Shown piece after piece: positions 40,715 through 48,800 of a stretch of DNA of 48,826 nt. Both the position numbers and the translations under genes were made by a program. Source of the DNA: an uncultured Bacteroidales bacterium (lineage in GTDB: Bacteria; Bacteroidota; Bacteroidia; Bacteroidales; UBA932); the NCBI GenBank assembly GCA_947367375.1, contig CANBDZ010000003.1, forward strand, positions 1-48,826, read 5' to 3'. Below the pieces are notes generated by a model. That model did not search any database. It was given only the letters and a program-made list of their open reading frames with translations, and was not told the origin of the DNA. Position 1 is the stretch's first letter. Each line of letters opens with the position of its first letter.

Positions 40715-42046
40715 ATGTTTGAAAATCTAAGCGAAAGACTCGAAAGGTCATTCAAAATCCTCAAAGGTGAAGGCAAGATCACCGAGGTAAACATCTCCGA
40801 GGCGATGAAAGACATCCGTCGCGCCCTCCTGGACGCCGACGTGAGCTACAAGATAGCAAAGCAGTTCTGTGATGAAGTAAAGAAGAAAGCCATCGGACAG
40901 AACGTGCTCACAGCAGTGAAGCCTCAGCAGATGATCGTGAAGATCGTTCACGACGAACTCGCAGCCCTCATGGGAAGCGAATCTTCAGATATCAACATCA
41001 AAGGCGCTCCAGCAGTTGTCCTCGTAGCCGGTCTCAACGGTTCCGGTAAGACAACATTCTCTGGAAAACTCGCCCTCAACATCAAGAGCAAGAGAGGAAT
41101 GAAGGTCCTCCTTGCAGCCTGCGACTACTTCCGTCCAGCGGCGATCGACCAGTTGAAGGTGCTCGGAGAGCAGATCGGAGTAGAGGTTTACTCTGAGGAA
41201 GGCGTAAAGGATCCTATCCAGATCGCTACACACGCAATCGCCAAGGCTAAGGCTGAAGGCTACTCAGTAGTTATAGTCGACACAGCAGGTCGTCTTGCTG
41301 TTGACCAGGAGCTCATGGATGAGATCTCTGCACTCAAGGAGGCCCTCAACCCTACAGAGACCCTGTTCGTAGTCGATGCAATGACCGGTCAGGACGCTGT
41401 AGAGACTGCAAAGGCATTCAACGACAGACTCGACTTCAACGGAGTTGTCCTCACCAAGATGGACGGTGACACCCGTGGTGGTGCTGCCCTCTCTATCAAG
41501 GCTGTTGTTGGTAAGCCGATCAAGTTCGTCAGCACAGGTGAGAAGATGGAGGCGCTTGACGTGTTCCACCCTTCACGTATCGCTGACCGTATCCTCGGCA
41601 TGGGAGACGTTGTATCCCTCGTGGAGAAGGCTCAGGAGCAGTTCGACGAGGCTCAGGCACGCGAACTCAAGAAGAAGCTCGCAAAGGACCAGTTCACTCT
41701 CTGGGACTTCTACAACCAGATCCAGCAGATCAAGAAGATGGGTAACATCAAGGACCTCGCTTCGATGATCCCAGGACTCGGCAAGGCTATCAAGGACGTG
41801 GATATGGACAACGACTCATTCAAGGGCATCGAGGCTATCATCCTCTCAATGACTCCATACGAGCGTGAGCATCCAGACTGCATCAACGGCAGCCGCCGCA
41901 AGAGAATCGCAGACGGTTCCGGCACATCCCTCCCTGAGGTTAACAAACTCCTCAAGCAGTTCGAAGGCACCCGCAAGATGATGAAGACCGTAATGGGAGC
42001 CAACATGGGTAACATGATGAAGGGCGCGATGAAGCGCAGAAGATAG
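40715..42046 (+). CDS. ffh: Signal recognition particle protein Ffh
   Basis: The 443-residue protein has an N-terminal four-helix domain, the G domain with P-loop GLNGSGKTT (106-114), DTAGRL, and TKMDGDTRGGAALS, and a Met-rich M domain with the RNA-binding helices MIPGLGKAIK and SGTSLPEVNKLLKQF and a Met-rich tail (MMKTVMGANMGNMMKGAMKRRR region). It binds signal sequences and 4.5S RNA and targets inner-membrane proteins to FtsY. All landmarks are intact. A very long hairpin (42061-42119) follows its stop. Confidence 0.97.
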   Translation: MFENLSERLERSFKILKGEGKITEVNISEAMKDIRRALLDADVSYKIAKQFCDEVKKKAIGQNVLTAVKPQQMIVKIVHDELAALMGSESSDINIKGAPAVVLVAGLNGSGKTTFSGKLALNIKSKRGMKVLLAACDYFRPAAIDQLKVLGEQIGVEVYSEEGVKDPIQIATHAIAKAKAEGYSVVIVDTAGRLAVDQELMDEISALKEALNPTETLFVVDAMTGQDAVETAKAFNDRLDFNGVVLTKMDGDTRGGAALSIKAVVGKPIKFVSTGEKMEALDVFHPSRIADRILGMGDVVSLVEKAQEQFDEAQARELKKKLAKDQFTLWDFYNQIQQIKKMGNIKDLASMIPGLGKAIKDVDMDNDSFKGIEAIILSMTPYEREHPDCINGSRRKRIADGSGTSLPEVNKLLKQFEGTRKMMKTVMGANMGNMMKGAMKRRR

Positions 42047-42060
42047 TCATTACGGAAATA

Positions 42061-42119
42061 TACAAACAGAAAACATCCTGAATCACAGAGAGAGTGATTC
42101 AGGATGTTTTCTGTTTGTA
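42061..42119. terminator. 26-bp perfect hairpin between convergent genes
   Basis: Bases 42061-42086 pair with 42094-42119 without a mismatch across a 7-base AGAGAGA loop. It lies 15 bases after ffh and 12 bases before the end of the convergent gene, so it probably stops both transcripts. It lacks a clean T tract outside the stem. Confidence 0.8.
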
Positions 42120-42130
42120 CCCGGGCAGGA

Positions 42131-42487
42131 TTATCTGATTATACTATGCAGGGCAAAGGAGAAGACTCCTTTGTGATTCAGGTACTCTGCCGTGTTTTTA
42201 ATGAAGGCATCAAGAGCGTCAGATGCAGGAATCGCCTGGTACATCATCATGGCCAACGACTCAAGGTTTCTGTCATTGAAACCTCTTTCCGAGACAAGAT
42301 ACTCAAGAGGATTGTCCTTGGCCAGAAGTTCATATATATCTATATCCAGACCTTGAACCATCTCAGAGTTCAATTGCCCGGCAAGTGCATCTGACTGAAA
42401 GGCGAAAGTACCCAAGCCCAGCTTTGAAGCAATGAGCGCGAGCATCTCGCCGATCTTGTCTATTTCTCTGATAAGATAGTCTTCCAT
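42131..42487 (-). CDS. Hypothetical small helical protein
   Basis: The 118-residue protein is predicted to be mostly helical: MEDYLIREIDKIGEMLALIASK, then LAGQLNSEMVQGLDIDIYELL and NLESLAMMMYQAIPASDALDAF. The shape resembles the DUF6483-like helical proteins of Firmicutes and Bacteroidetes, but this match is uncertain. It has no signal peptide. Its start is 10 bases after the stop of the S9 peptidase gene, and its stop faces the ffh terminator. The function is unknown. Confidence 0.7.
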   Translation of the reverse strand: MEDYLIREIDKIGEMLALIASKLGLGTFAFQSDALAGQLNSEMVQGLDIDIYELLAKDNPLEYLVSERGFNDRNLESLAMMMYQAIPASDALDAFIKNTAEYLNHKGVFSFALHSIIR

Positions 42488-42497
42488 TATTCTATGA

Positions 42498-44723
42498 CTA
42501 CTCGTTTTTAAGGTAGTGGAGCCAGAAAGCGTTGTTGGCGTTCTGGAAGTGGGTGCCTTGGTAGCCGCGGTAGCCGTGCATGCCGTCCGGGTAGATCATG
42601 AAGTCGAAGCGTTTGCCGTGGCGGTGAAGGGCGTCCAGGAGCAGAAGGGTGTTCTGGTGGTGGACGTTGTCGTCGCCGGTGCCGTGGGTTAATTTCAGCA
42701 TTACTGGAAGGACAGATTTCTCGACTCGGCTTGAAGCCTCGCTCGAAATGACATTGGTTCGGTTTCCAGCCTCGCTCGAAATGACATTAGTAGAGTAATC
42801 TGTCGGGTAGCCATCCACATAGTTCAGGACGCGTGAGACTGCGTAGCCTTCAGGGTTGTTCTGAGGGGTGTCCATGTAGCGTTCTGTGTAGTGGGAATCA
42901 TAAAGGGCCCAGTCGTAGACACCGCCGCCGGCGATGCCGTAGTGGAACTTGTCAGGAGCCTGCATCAGAAGCATGCTGGTCATTGTGCCTCCAAATGAGA
43001 AGCCTTCCACTCCGATCTTGTCATCGATCACGAACGGCATTCCCTGAAGCCAGTCTGCCCATTCGCAGAAGTCCTTGACTTCGTTTACAGTGAGCTGGCG
43101 ATAAATCATATCAAGTCCCTCACGTCCGTTGTGACCTCCTGCACGAGGGTCGACTGTGATCTGGATAATACCGTTATTTGAGTACCACTGGTTGGCTGAT
43201 GTCGGAGCCACCCATCTGTCACGTACGAGCGGAGTGTCTGGACCTCCGTAAATGTCCACATGTACAGGATACTGCTTTGCCTCATTGAAGTCCTTCGGAT
43301 AGACGATCATTGCAGGAAGAGTGAAACCGTCAGATGTTGTCATATGTACGAGCTGACCAAGAGCATACTTCGATGCATCGTAGTCAGGTCCCTGCATGTC
43401 AGCTATGATTGTCGGCTTATAAGCTGCACTCGGAGTTGCAAGATTCGCCTCCGCTATCATGCCCTTATGTCCCTTTGAAACGACACCACCTGATGTCGGG
43501 AATATACCGACGCGAGTCGGAGTTGTCACATTCGAATATGACGCAGCAAAATACTTTCCATCAGGTGAGAATGAAACAGACTGCACATTGTAAGCCGGGT
43601 CTGTCAGAGATCTGATCACACCCTTCTTGTCCACCTTGTAAAGTGCCTGACGTACAGTAGCATCACGTTTTGCTGTGAAATAGACCTCTCCCCTCTTCTC
43701 GTCCACACGCAGAACTGACATCGACCAGTTTGTGCCATCTGTAAGTCTGCGGAAGGTCTTTCCGTCGTATGAAAGGAAATAGATCTGCTGCCATCCTGTC
43801 TCAAAATCGCGGACCATATAGAGTCCCTTGTCAGTGAAGACAGGTGAATCTATCCAGTTCAGCCAGGTCTTGTAAGTCTCGTGGTAGATATGCTTCTTTG
43901 AGCCGTCCAGAGCGCTTACACTGTAGAGGTCAAGGGTATTCTGAAGGCGCGGCATTCTTGCTATGAAGAATTCACGGCTGTCCGGACCCCAGAACGGAGT
44001 ACCGAAATACTGGTCTTCCTTCGGGTCGAAATCCGCCCACTTGATCTTAGGCGCATCAAATGAAAGGAAACTTACTTCCACAATACCGATCTTCACCTCC
44101 GGATTGGTCTGTCCGGCCTTCGGGTACCTTGTCTCGCTGAGCGAGCCGCCGAGTGACAGGTCTGTCACTCTCGGACTCTGCGACTGCGAGGCAGCACCCA
44201 CCGGGTTTGCAAATGCAGAGTATATAGGGAACATCGGAACCTGCGAATTGTCGAATCTGTAGAATCCGATCCTCTTGCTGTCCGGAGACCACCAGAAAGC
44301 CCTGTAATTTGAAGAACGGCCGAAGATCTCCTCATAGTACACCCACGAAGCGTAACCGTTAAGGATCACATCCGAACCGTCATATGTAAGTCTCTTCTCC
44401 GCACCTGTAGCTATGTCCACAACATAAAGGTCGTTGTCGCGAGTGAAGGCGATACGGGTAGAGTCAGGTGAATATGTCATATTCACAGCTCTCTCCGGAC
44501 GGACAGGGAAGCCGACATATTTGGCAGGATACTTCACTCCATCAGTCCTGTTACCGCTTCGTGGATTGACCGCAAAAGCGGAGTTGTCCATGTAGGTGCC
44601 GTCATATGTAAAGGCGACCTTGTCAGCGGACACCCATTTCCATGCTCGTGGAATGCTGTTGAATTCCTGTGCAGCGGCGCTGAGGCCGATGCATAAAAGT
44701 ACGAAGGTTATTATACGTTTCAT
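42498..44723 (-). CDS. Dipeptidyl-peptidase-IV-like S9 serine peptidase with in-frame repeat insertion
   Basis: The start is set at the ATG at 44723 (MKRIITF), which begins a signal peptide of about 18 residues; the longer frame to 44837 reads through an intergenic palindrome. The 741-residue protein has the DPPIV N-terminal beta-propeller and an alpha/beta-hydrolase domain with catalytic Ser576 in GFSFGG, Asp in GTGDDNV (684/685) and His716 in GMHGY. Residues 645-670 (two TNVISSEA repeats and SSRVEKS) are the translation of a doubled TGTCAT...ATCT palindromic element inserted between the Ser and Asp blocks, where normal members have a short loop. The protein is about 20 residues longer than the usual 720. 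It would cut dipeptides from peptide N-termini in the periplasm. Confidence 0.92.
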   Translation of the reverse strand: MKRIITFVLLCIGLSAAAQEFNSIPRAWKWVSADKVAFTYDGTYMDNSAFAVNPRSGNRTDGVKYPAKYVGFPVRPERAVNMTYSPDSTRIAFTRDNDLYVVDIATGAEKRLTYDGSDVILNGYASWVYYEEIFGRSSNYRAFWWSPDSKRIGFYRFDNSQVPMFPIYSAFANPVGAASQSQSPRVTDLSLGGSLSETRYPKAGQTNPEVKIGIVEVSFLSFDAPKIKWADFDPKEDQYFGTPFWGPDSREFFIARMPRLQNTLDLYSVSALDGSKKHIYHETYKTWLNWIDSPVFTDKGLYMVRDFETGWQQIYFLSYDGKTFRRLTDGTNWSMSVLRVDEKRGEVYFTAKRDATVRQALYKVDKKGVIRSLTDPAYNVQSVSFSPDGKYFAASYSNVTTPTRVGIFPTSGGVVSKGHKGMIAEANLATPSAAYKPTIIADMQGPDYDASKYALGQLVHMTTSDGFTLPAMIVYPKDFNEAKQYPVHVDIYGGPDTPLVRDRWVAPTSANQWYSNNGIIQITVDPRAGGHNGREGLDMIYRQLTVNEVKDFCEWADWLQGMPFVIDDKIGVEGFSFGGTMTSMLLMQAPDKFHYGIAGGGVYDWALYDSHYTERYMDTPQNNPEGYAVSRVLNYVDGYPTDYSTNVISSEAGNRTNVISSEASSRVEKSVLPVMLKLTHGTGDDNVHHQNTLLLLDALHRHGKRFDFMIYPDGMHGYRGYQGTHFQNANNAFWLHYLKNE
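42714..42790 (-). repeat. Doubled TGTCAT...ATCT palindromic element inside a coding sequence
   Basis: On the minus strand AATGTCATTTCGAGCGAGGC occurs twice, 33 bases apart. The second copy continues TTCAAGCCGAG and closes with TCGAGAAATCT, the full element. It is read in frame within the S9 peptidase as residues 645-670. The closest intergenic relative is 44744-44779 just upstream of the same gene. Confidence 0.85.
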
Positions 44724-44743
44724 ATTGTAAATTTTACTCATAT

Positions 44744-44779
44744 AGATTTCTCGACGCCCTAGGGGCGCTCGAAATGACA
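44744..44779 (-). repeat. TGTCAT-family palindrome upstream of the S9 peptidase gene
   Basis: On the minus strand it reads TGTCATTTCGAGCG, CCCCTAGGGCG, TCGAGAAATCT, then leads to the peptidase start 20 bases on. It lies in the 103-base gap after the helicase gene. Confidence 0.8.
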
Positions 44780-44826
44780 TAATAAACAGTTTAATACTAC
44801 AAATTATACTCGTCAATAGACAGAGG

Positions 44827-46272
44827 TTATTCTGCAAAAAGTTCGTCTTTGAAGTTGACCAGGTAGACCTTTTCAGTTGCTCTGGTTATGGCAGTGTAGA
44901 GCCATTTCAGGTCGTCTGAGGTAAGGTCTTCCTGCCAGAACGGATTGTCCACAAAGACACATTTCCACTGTCCTCCCTGGGACTTGTGGCAGGTTATGGC
45001 ATTTGCGTACTTCAGCTGAAGGGCATTATAGTACTTGTCTTCCCTCACCGCTTCGTACCTCTTCTTCTTTGTCGTGATGTGTGCATAGTCCTCATTCACA
45101 CCCTGATAGAGCATATTGGACTGCTCATATGTCAATGAAGCGCTCTCGGACTCGAGAGTGTCGAGAATGACTTTAGCCACAATCTCCTGGTCGTCATAGT
45201 CCGGGAAGGATATACGTGCCTCAGCGAAATGAAGTCCGTACCTTTCCTCGAACTTGGAGATCTTCTGGAGCTTTGCGATGTCGCCGTTGGCTATATAGTC
45301 CATCTCCTTGATGTCATCCACAAACTGGTAGCAGTTCTTGACTATCATAAGTTTGTCATCTCGCACCAGTCTTTCCTCCTTGAACTGGACTGTAGAACGG
45401 ATTCCAAGATTGTACTTTATGGCCCTCTTGTTAGAACGGCATAGGATTATGGTCTCATCCTCACCATACTTGGCATAGGCATCAGAAATCTTCTCTATCA
45501 GTTCTCCCCCACTTATCCTTTCTATATCATCAAACGGAGTCGTCTCCAGGCTCAGATCGCAGATGTCCATCACTCCGGGTCCACATTCAAGCTCTGCAAT
45601 CATCTGCCTTATACCCGTCGCATTGTACAGGATGCCCGACTCGCGCTGCTGTCTGACCACCGTAGTGAGTTCCGCAAAGACGGTTCCTCCCATCATAGTC
45701 ATATACTCACGAAGGAGAGCTGGGCTGGCATCCAGGCCGACAGGAGGCAGCTGCGCCGCATCGCCTATCAATATGACCTTACATCCGGCTCCATTCCTCA
45801 CAAACGAAATCAGGTCTTCAAGAAGGTTACCCGATCCGAAGGCAGTCGTAGACTGCTGCTGACCAGCTTCAATGCCAATAAGCGACACCTCATCTACCAC
45901 AAACAGAGTGTCCTTATCCTTGTTAGGAGCAAGCGTGAACTGGCCGAAGCCATCGCCTCCGACAGATTTCTGTCGGTATATATGTTTATGTATCGTATAT
46001 GCAGGCTGCGACGCGTACGAAGACAGCACCTTCGCAGCTCTACCGGTCGGCGCCAGCAGCACGCATTTTATCTTATATTCCTTTAAAGTGGCTATTACTG
46101 AGGCGATTGCGGTGGTCTTACCTGTACCCGCATAACCGTTCACAACGAGAATGTCATCGTCATCGCCTGTCACAAAATCCGAAACCTTCCTCAAAAGGGA
46201 TTCCTGACACGACGTCGGTTCAAACTGAAGACGGGAAACAAAACCCGAATAGAGGAAATCTGTCCTGCTCAT
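44827..46272 (-). CDS. RecD-like/Dda-type DNA helicase (superfamily 1B)
   Basis: The 481-residue protein has an N-terminal FEPTSCQESLLRKVSDFV Q-motif-like start, Walker A GYAGTGKTT (46-54), motif Ia APTGRAAKVL, Walker B VVDEVSLIG, motif III LIGDAAQLPPVG, and C-terminal UvrD-like blocks AITCHKSQGGQW and LYTAITRATEKVYLV. This is the compact RecD-like/Dda group, not full RecD. It would unwind DNA 5' to 3'. Its ATG overlaps the stop of trkH by four bases. A 103-base gap with a palindromic element follows before the peptidase gene. Confidence 0.93.
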   Translation of the reverse strand: MSRTDFLYSGFVSRLQFEPTSCQESLLRKVSDFVTGDDDDILVVNGYAGTGKTTAIASVIATLKEYKIKCVLLAPTGRAAKVLSSYASQPAYTIHKHIYRQKSVGGDGFGQFTLAPNKDKDTLFVVDEVSLIGIEAGQQQSTTAFGSGNLLEDLISFVRNGAGCKVILIGDAAQLPPVGLDASPALLREYMTMMGGTVFAELTTVVRQQRESGILYNATGIRQMIAELECGPGVMDICDLSLETTPFDDIERISGGELIEKISDAYAKYGEDETIILCRSNKRAIKYNLGIRSTVQFKEERLVRDDKLMIVKNCYQFVDDIKEMDYIANGDIAKLQKISKFEERYGLHFAEARISFPDYDDQEIVAKVILDTLESESASLTYEQSNMLYQGVNEDYAHITTKKKRYEAVREDKYYNALQLKYANAITCHKSQGGQWKCVFVDNPFWQEDLTSDDLKWLYTAITRATEKVYLVNFKDELFAE

Positions 46273-47723
46273 CGTCTGTCCCTCCCGAAAATCATTGACA
46301 CAGCCACGAGGACAGGATAGATCTCGACACGGCCGAGGAACATGTCAAAGGCATATATGAACTTAGCCATCGCCGGCTGCGCCGAATAATTGTCCATCGC
46401 TCCAAGTTCGCCTAGGCCAGGACCGACACTGCCGATGGAAGCGATCACACCCGAAACCGAAGTCTCAGGATCGACACCGCAGAGCATAACAGCGAATATT
46501 GACACTACAGCGGCAAGGAAATATATGACTATATACATCAGTACCGGCTTCACGGTCTTGTCCGAAAGCATATGGCCTTCCATTCTCGAACGTGTGACAG
46601 AAGTCGGATGTACCCTGTGACGAAGTTCGCCGACAAAGGCCTTATATGCTATGACGATTCTGTCTACCTTGATACCTCCGGTAGTCGATCCGGCACAGCC
46701 GCACTGGAATGACACGAAAAGCAGGATCACGCCGGCAAGCCAAGGCCAGGTGGCGTTGTCGCATATAGCGAAACCGGCTGTAGACATATAACTGACTATG
46801 GTAAACACCGAATCCATCGCTGCCCTGCCCCAGGACTGATAACCTCCGTCAGACATCAGGCATATCATCGTAGCCACAGAGCACACAGCAATCGAGATGA
46901 AATAGTACTTTGTTACAGAATTGTTGAACGGCTTCAGCGAACGGGTTGCAAATGCGGCGTAGAGGTAGCCGAAATGCATAGCGCAGATGATCATGAAGAT
47001 CAGGACGATGAAGTTTATGAGTTCAGAATCGAAACCGGCTATCGAAAGGTTCTTTGTGCTGAATCCGCCTGTTGCAGCTATACTGAATGCGTGGTTCAGG
47101 GCATCAAAGAAAGACATTCCTGCAGCCCAGAGTGAAAGGAGAGCTGCAACTGTCAGGATGAGATAGACTCCGGCAATGATGAACATTGTCTTTGAAGAGC
47201 TGTACCTGTAGCCTTCCTTTGAAAGCGAGGACATCTCCATCTGAGTGAGTTTCAATCGGTAAGGGCTGGCTGAAGGGATGACCAGAAGGAGGAAGACCAC
47301 AACTCCCAATCCACCGATGAAGTGGGTTGATGAGCGCCAGAAGATAAGGCTTCTCGGAAGCGCTTCAATGTCATTGAGAATGGTCGAGCCGGTGGTCGTG
47401 TAACCTGAAACGCTCTCGAACCAGGCGTTGATGATGGTGAATTCACCTCCGTACAGCACGTACGGCATCATTCCGAATATGAATGAAAGAAGCCAGGAGA
47501 GGACTATGGTCAGGAAGCCGTCCTTCAGGCTCAAAGGCTGGTGACCCTTGACGAATATGAAAGGGAAAGAGCCGACCAGAAGGGTGATTATCAAGCTGAT
47601 GAGTAAAGGCGAAAACGCAGCGTCAAACCCGTCTATGATTGAGACAATCAGAGACAGGAACATGAACAATGCGCTGACAAGGAGGGCCTTGCCAATGTTA
47701 ATCGATATTGCCTTTACGTTCAT
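46269..47723 (-). CDS. trkH: TrkH-family potassium uptake channel subunit
   Basis: The 484-residue protein has four repeats of the M1-P-M2 type. Selectivity-loop segments are SGYTTTGSTI, AATGGFSTKN, MSTAGFAIC and GSVGPGLGELG, with the conserved AGSTTGGIKVDR between loops. It moves K+ across the inner membrane and usually needs the cytosolic TrkA subunit, which is not in the window. Its start overlaps the end of the HAMP-type membrane protein gene by 26 bases and its stop overlaps the helicase start by four, so the three are a tight operon. Confidence 0.96.
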   Translation of the reverse strand: MNVKAISINIGKALLVSALFMFLSLIVSIIDGFDAAFSPLLISLIITLLVGSFPFIFVKGHQPLSLKDGFLTIVLSWLLSFIFGMMPYVLYGGEFTIINAWFESVSGYTTTGSTILNDIEALPRSLIFWRSSTHFIGGLGVVVFLLLVIPSASPYRLKLTQMEMSSLSKEGYRYSSSKTMFIIAGVYLILTVAALLSLWAAGMSFFDALNHAFSIAATGGFSTKNLSIAGFDSELINFIVLIFMIICAMHFGYLYAAFATRSLKPFNNSVTKYYFISIAVCSVATMICLMSDGGYQSWGRAAMDSVFTIVSYMSTAGFAICDNATWPWLAGVILLFVSFQCGCAGSTTGGIKVDRIVIAYKAFVGELRHRVHPTSVTRSRMEGHMLSDKTVKPVLMYIVIYFLAAVVSIFAVMLCGVDPETSVSGVIASIGSVGPGLGELGAMDNYSAQPAMAKFIYAFDMFLGRVEIYPVLVAVSMIFGRDRR

Positions 47724-48540
47724 CGCGGAGGGCCTTGATCCTTTTCTTCAGTTCTATATTCTCTTCAATCAGTTCCGTAACTCCGGAATTGATGTTTGCG
47801 AGCTGGTCGTCGCCGTCAAATTCATAGACATGGCGGCGTGAAGAAGCTCTGTAGCTGTCTATACCATCTGAAATCCTGTAGATAGGCCTTACATAATACG
47901 ACATTGTAAAGAACAGGAGAAGGATGATGAGAAGAAGTCCGGCGCCGACAGACACTACTCCAGGGATAATGCTTCGGTAGAAGCCGGCATCAAAATCTGA
48001 AGAGTTCTTCTGAAGTTCCTCATGGATGACCTCATTCAAGGACTGGAGGTCAGTGCGGAGCTTGGTGTAACGCGGCTGGAGGCTTCCGAAAAACCACTCG
48101 CCAGTGTCCACACTGTCGGCAAGGAAGACCTCGTCAAACTTGAGGGATGTCTTCATGAAGGCATCGAAAGAAGTCACGACAGAGTCCACCTTATGAAGCA
48201 TTTTCTGAGATGTGAACGAATTCCTGAGCGAGTCAGACTGTGCATTGAAGTAGTCCAGATGGAAGTCCGGCATCATCGCGATGTCGTTCTGCACAACTAC
48301 TGCAAGCATCTGATCATTGTACTCCTGAGTCAGGTCAGCAAGCTTCTGCGAAAGGTTGATGCTCTTGATGTTGGCTGCAATGAGCTCTGACACATAGTCA
48401 CTCATTCTTCTGTACTCGATGATCGAAATCACTCCCGACAAAAGGAGGATTGCAGCGAGAGAACCGAGACTGAGGAAAAGCTTCCTCTTCATCGAAGGCT
48501 TCACCTCTGTCTTCTTCCTATTGAATTTGAAAAATCCCAT
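47698..48540 (-). CDS. HAMP-type membrane protein with 4-helix-bundle-like sensor, no output domain
   Basis: The 280-residue protein has a basic N-terminus, TM1 (about 19-42), a mostly helical extracytoplasmic domain of about 150 residues like the four-helix-bundle MCP sensor, TM2 (about 193-219) and a HAMP-like segment (YYVRPIYRISDGIDSYRASSRR). It ends in a short coiled coil (LIEENIELKKRIKALRDER) with no kinase, cyclase or methyl-accepting domain. It overlaps trkH by 26 bases. A regulatory role for the K+ channel is suggested by this linkage but is not shown. Confidence 0.8.
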   Translation of the reverse strand: MGFFKFNRKKTEVKPSMKRKLFLSLGSLAAILLLSGVISIIEYRRMSDYVSELIAANIKSINLSQKLADLTQEYNDQMLAVVVQNDIAMMPDFHLDYFNAQSDSLRNSFTSQKMLHKVDSVVTSFDAFMKTSLKFDEVFLADSVDTGEWFFGSLQPRYTKLRTDLQSLNEVIHEELQKNSSDFDAGFYRSIIPGVVSVGAGLLLIILLLFFTMSYYVRPIYRISDGIDSYRASSRRHVYEFDGDDQLANINSGVTELIEENIELKKRIKALRDERKGNID

Positions 48541-48556
48541 ATCCGTAAATTTACCC

Positions 48557-48575
48557 TTACTGACTAAGTCAGTAA
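48557..48575. promoter_or_regulatory. Palindrome upstream of the HAMP-trkH operon
   Basis: TTACTGAC-TAA-GTCAGTAA lies 17-35 bases before the start codon, between the -7 box and the gene. It could be an operator or a leader hairpin. Confidence 0.55.
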
Positions 48576-48590
48576 TGTTACAACAATCTA

Positions 48591-48598
48591 CAAATATA
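48591..48598 (-). promoter_or_regulatory. -7 box of the HAMP-trkH-helicase operon
   Basis: The minus strand reads TATATTTG, a match to TAnnTTTG. A GTTG (48620-48623) 21 bases upstream is the best -33 candidate. Confidence 0.55.
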
Positions 48599-48656
48599 GT
48601 AAAAATAGGGAATGATATACAACTTTACACCAATATGGTTTTAGTGATGAGCAGAG

Positions 48657-48800
48657 TAAAGACTCGACGATATTTTCGTCCAGCTCGCACAATACTGTCA
48701 CGACACAGGTCACATTTTGTCGCGACGCGGGCCTGTTTACTATCGCTACAATAGCGACGCAGGTTTTTCAGCAGATTTCCTTGCGTCGCTGCACAAAAAC
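48657..48800. repeat. GCGACGCAGG-family palindrome cluster near right edge
   Basis: AGCGACGCA (48753-48761), 20 bases, TGCGTCGCT (48782-48790) forms a 9-bp stem. Related but more degenerate copies CACGACACAGG and CGCGACGCGGG precede it at 48700-48732. No gene is seen from 48541 to the right edge. Confidence 0.8.
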
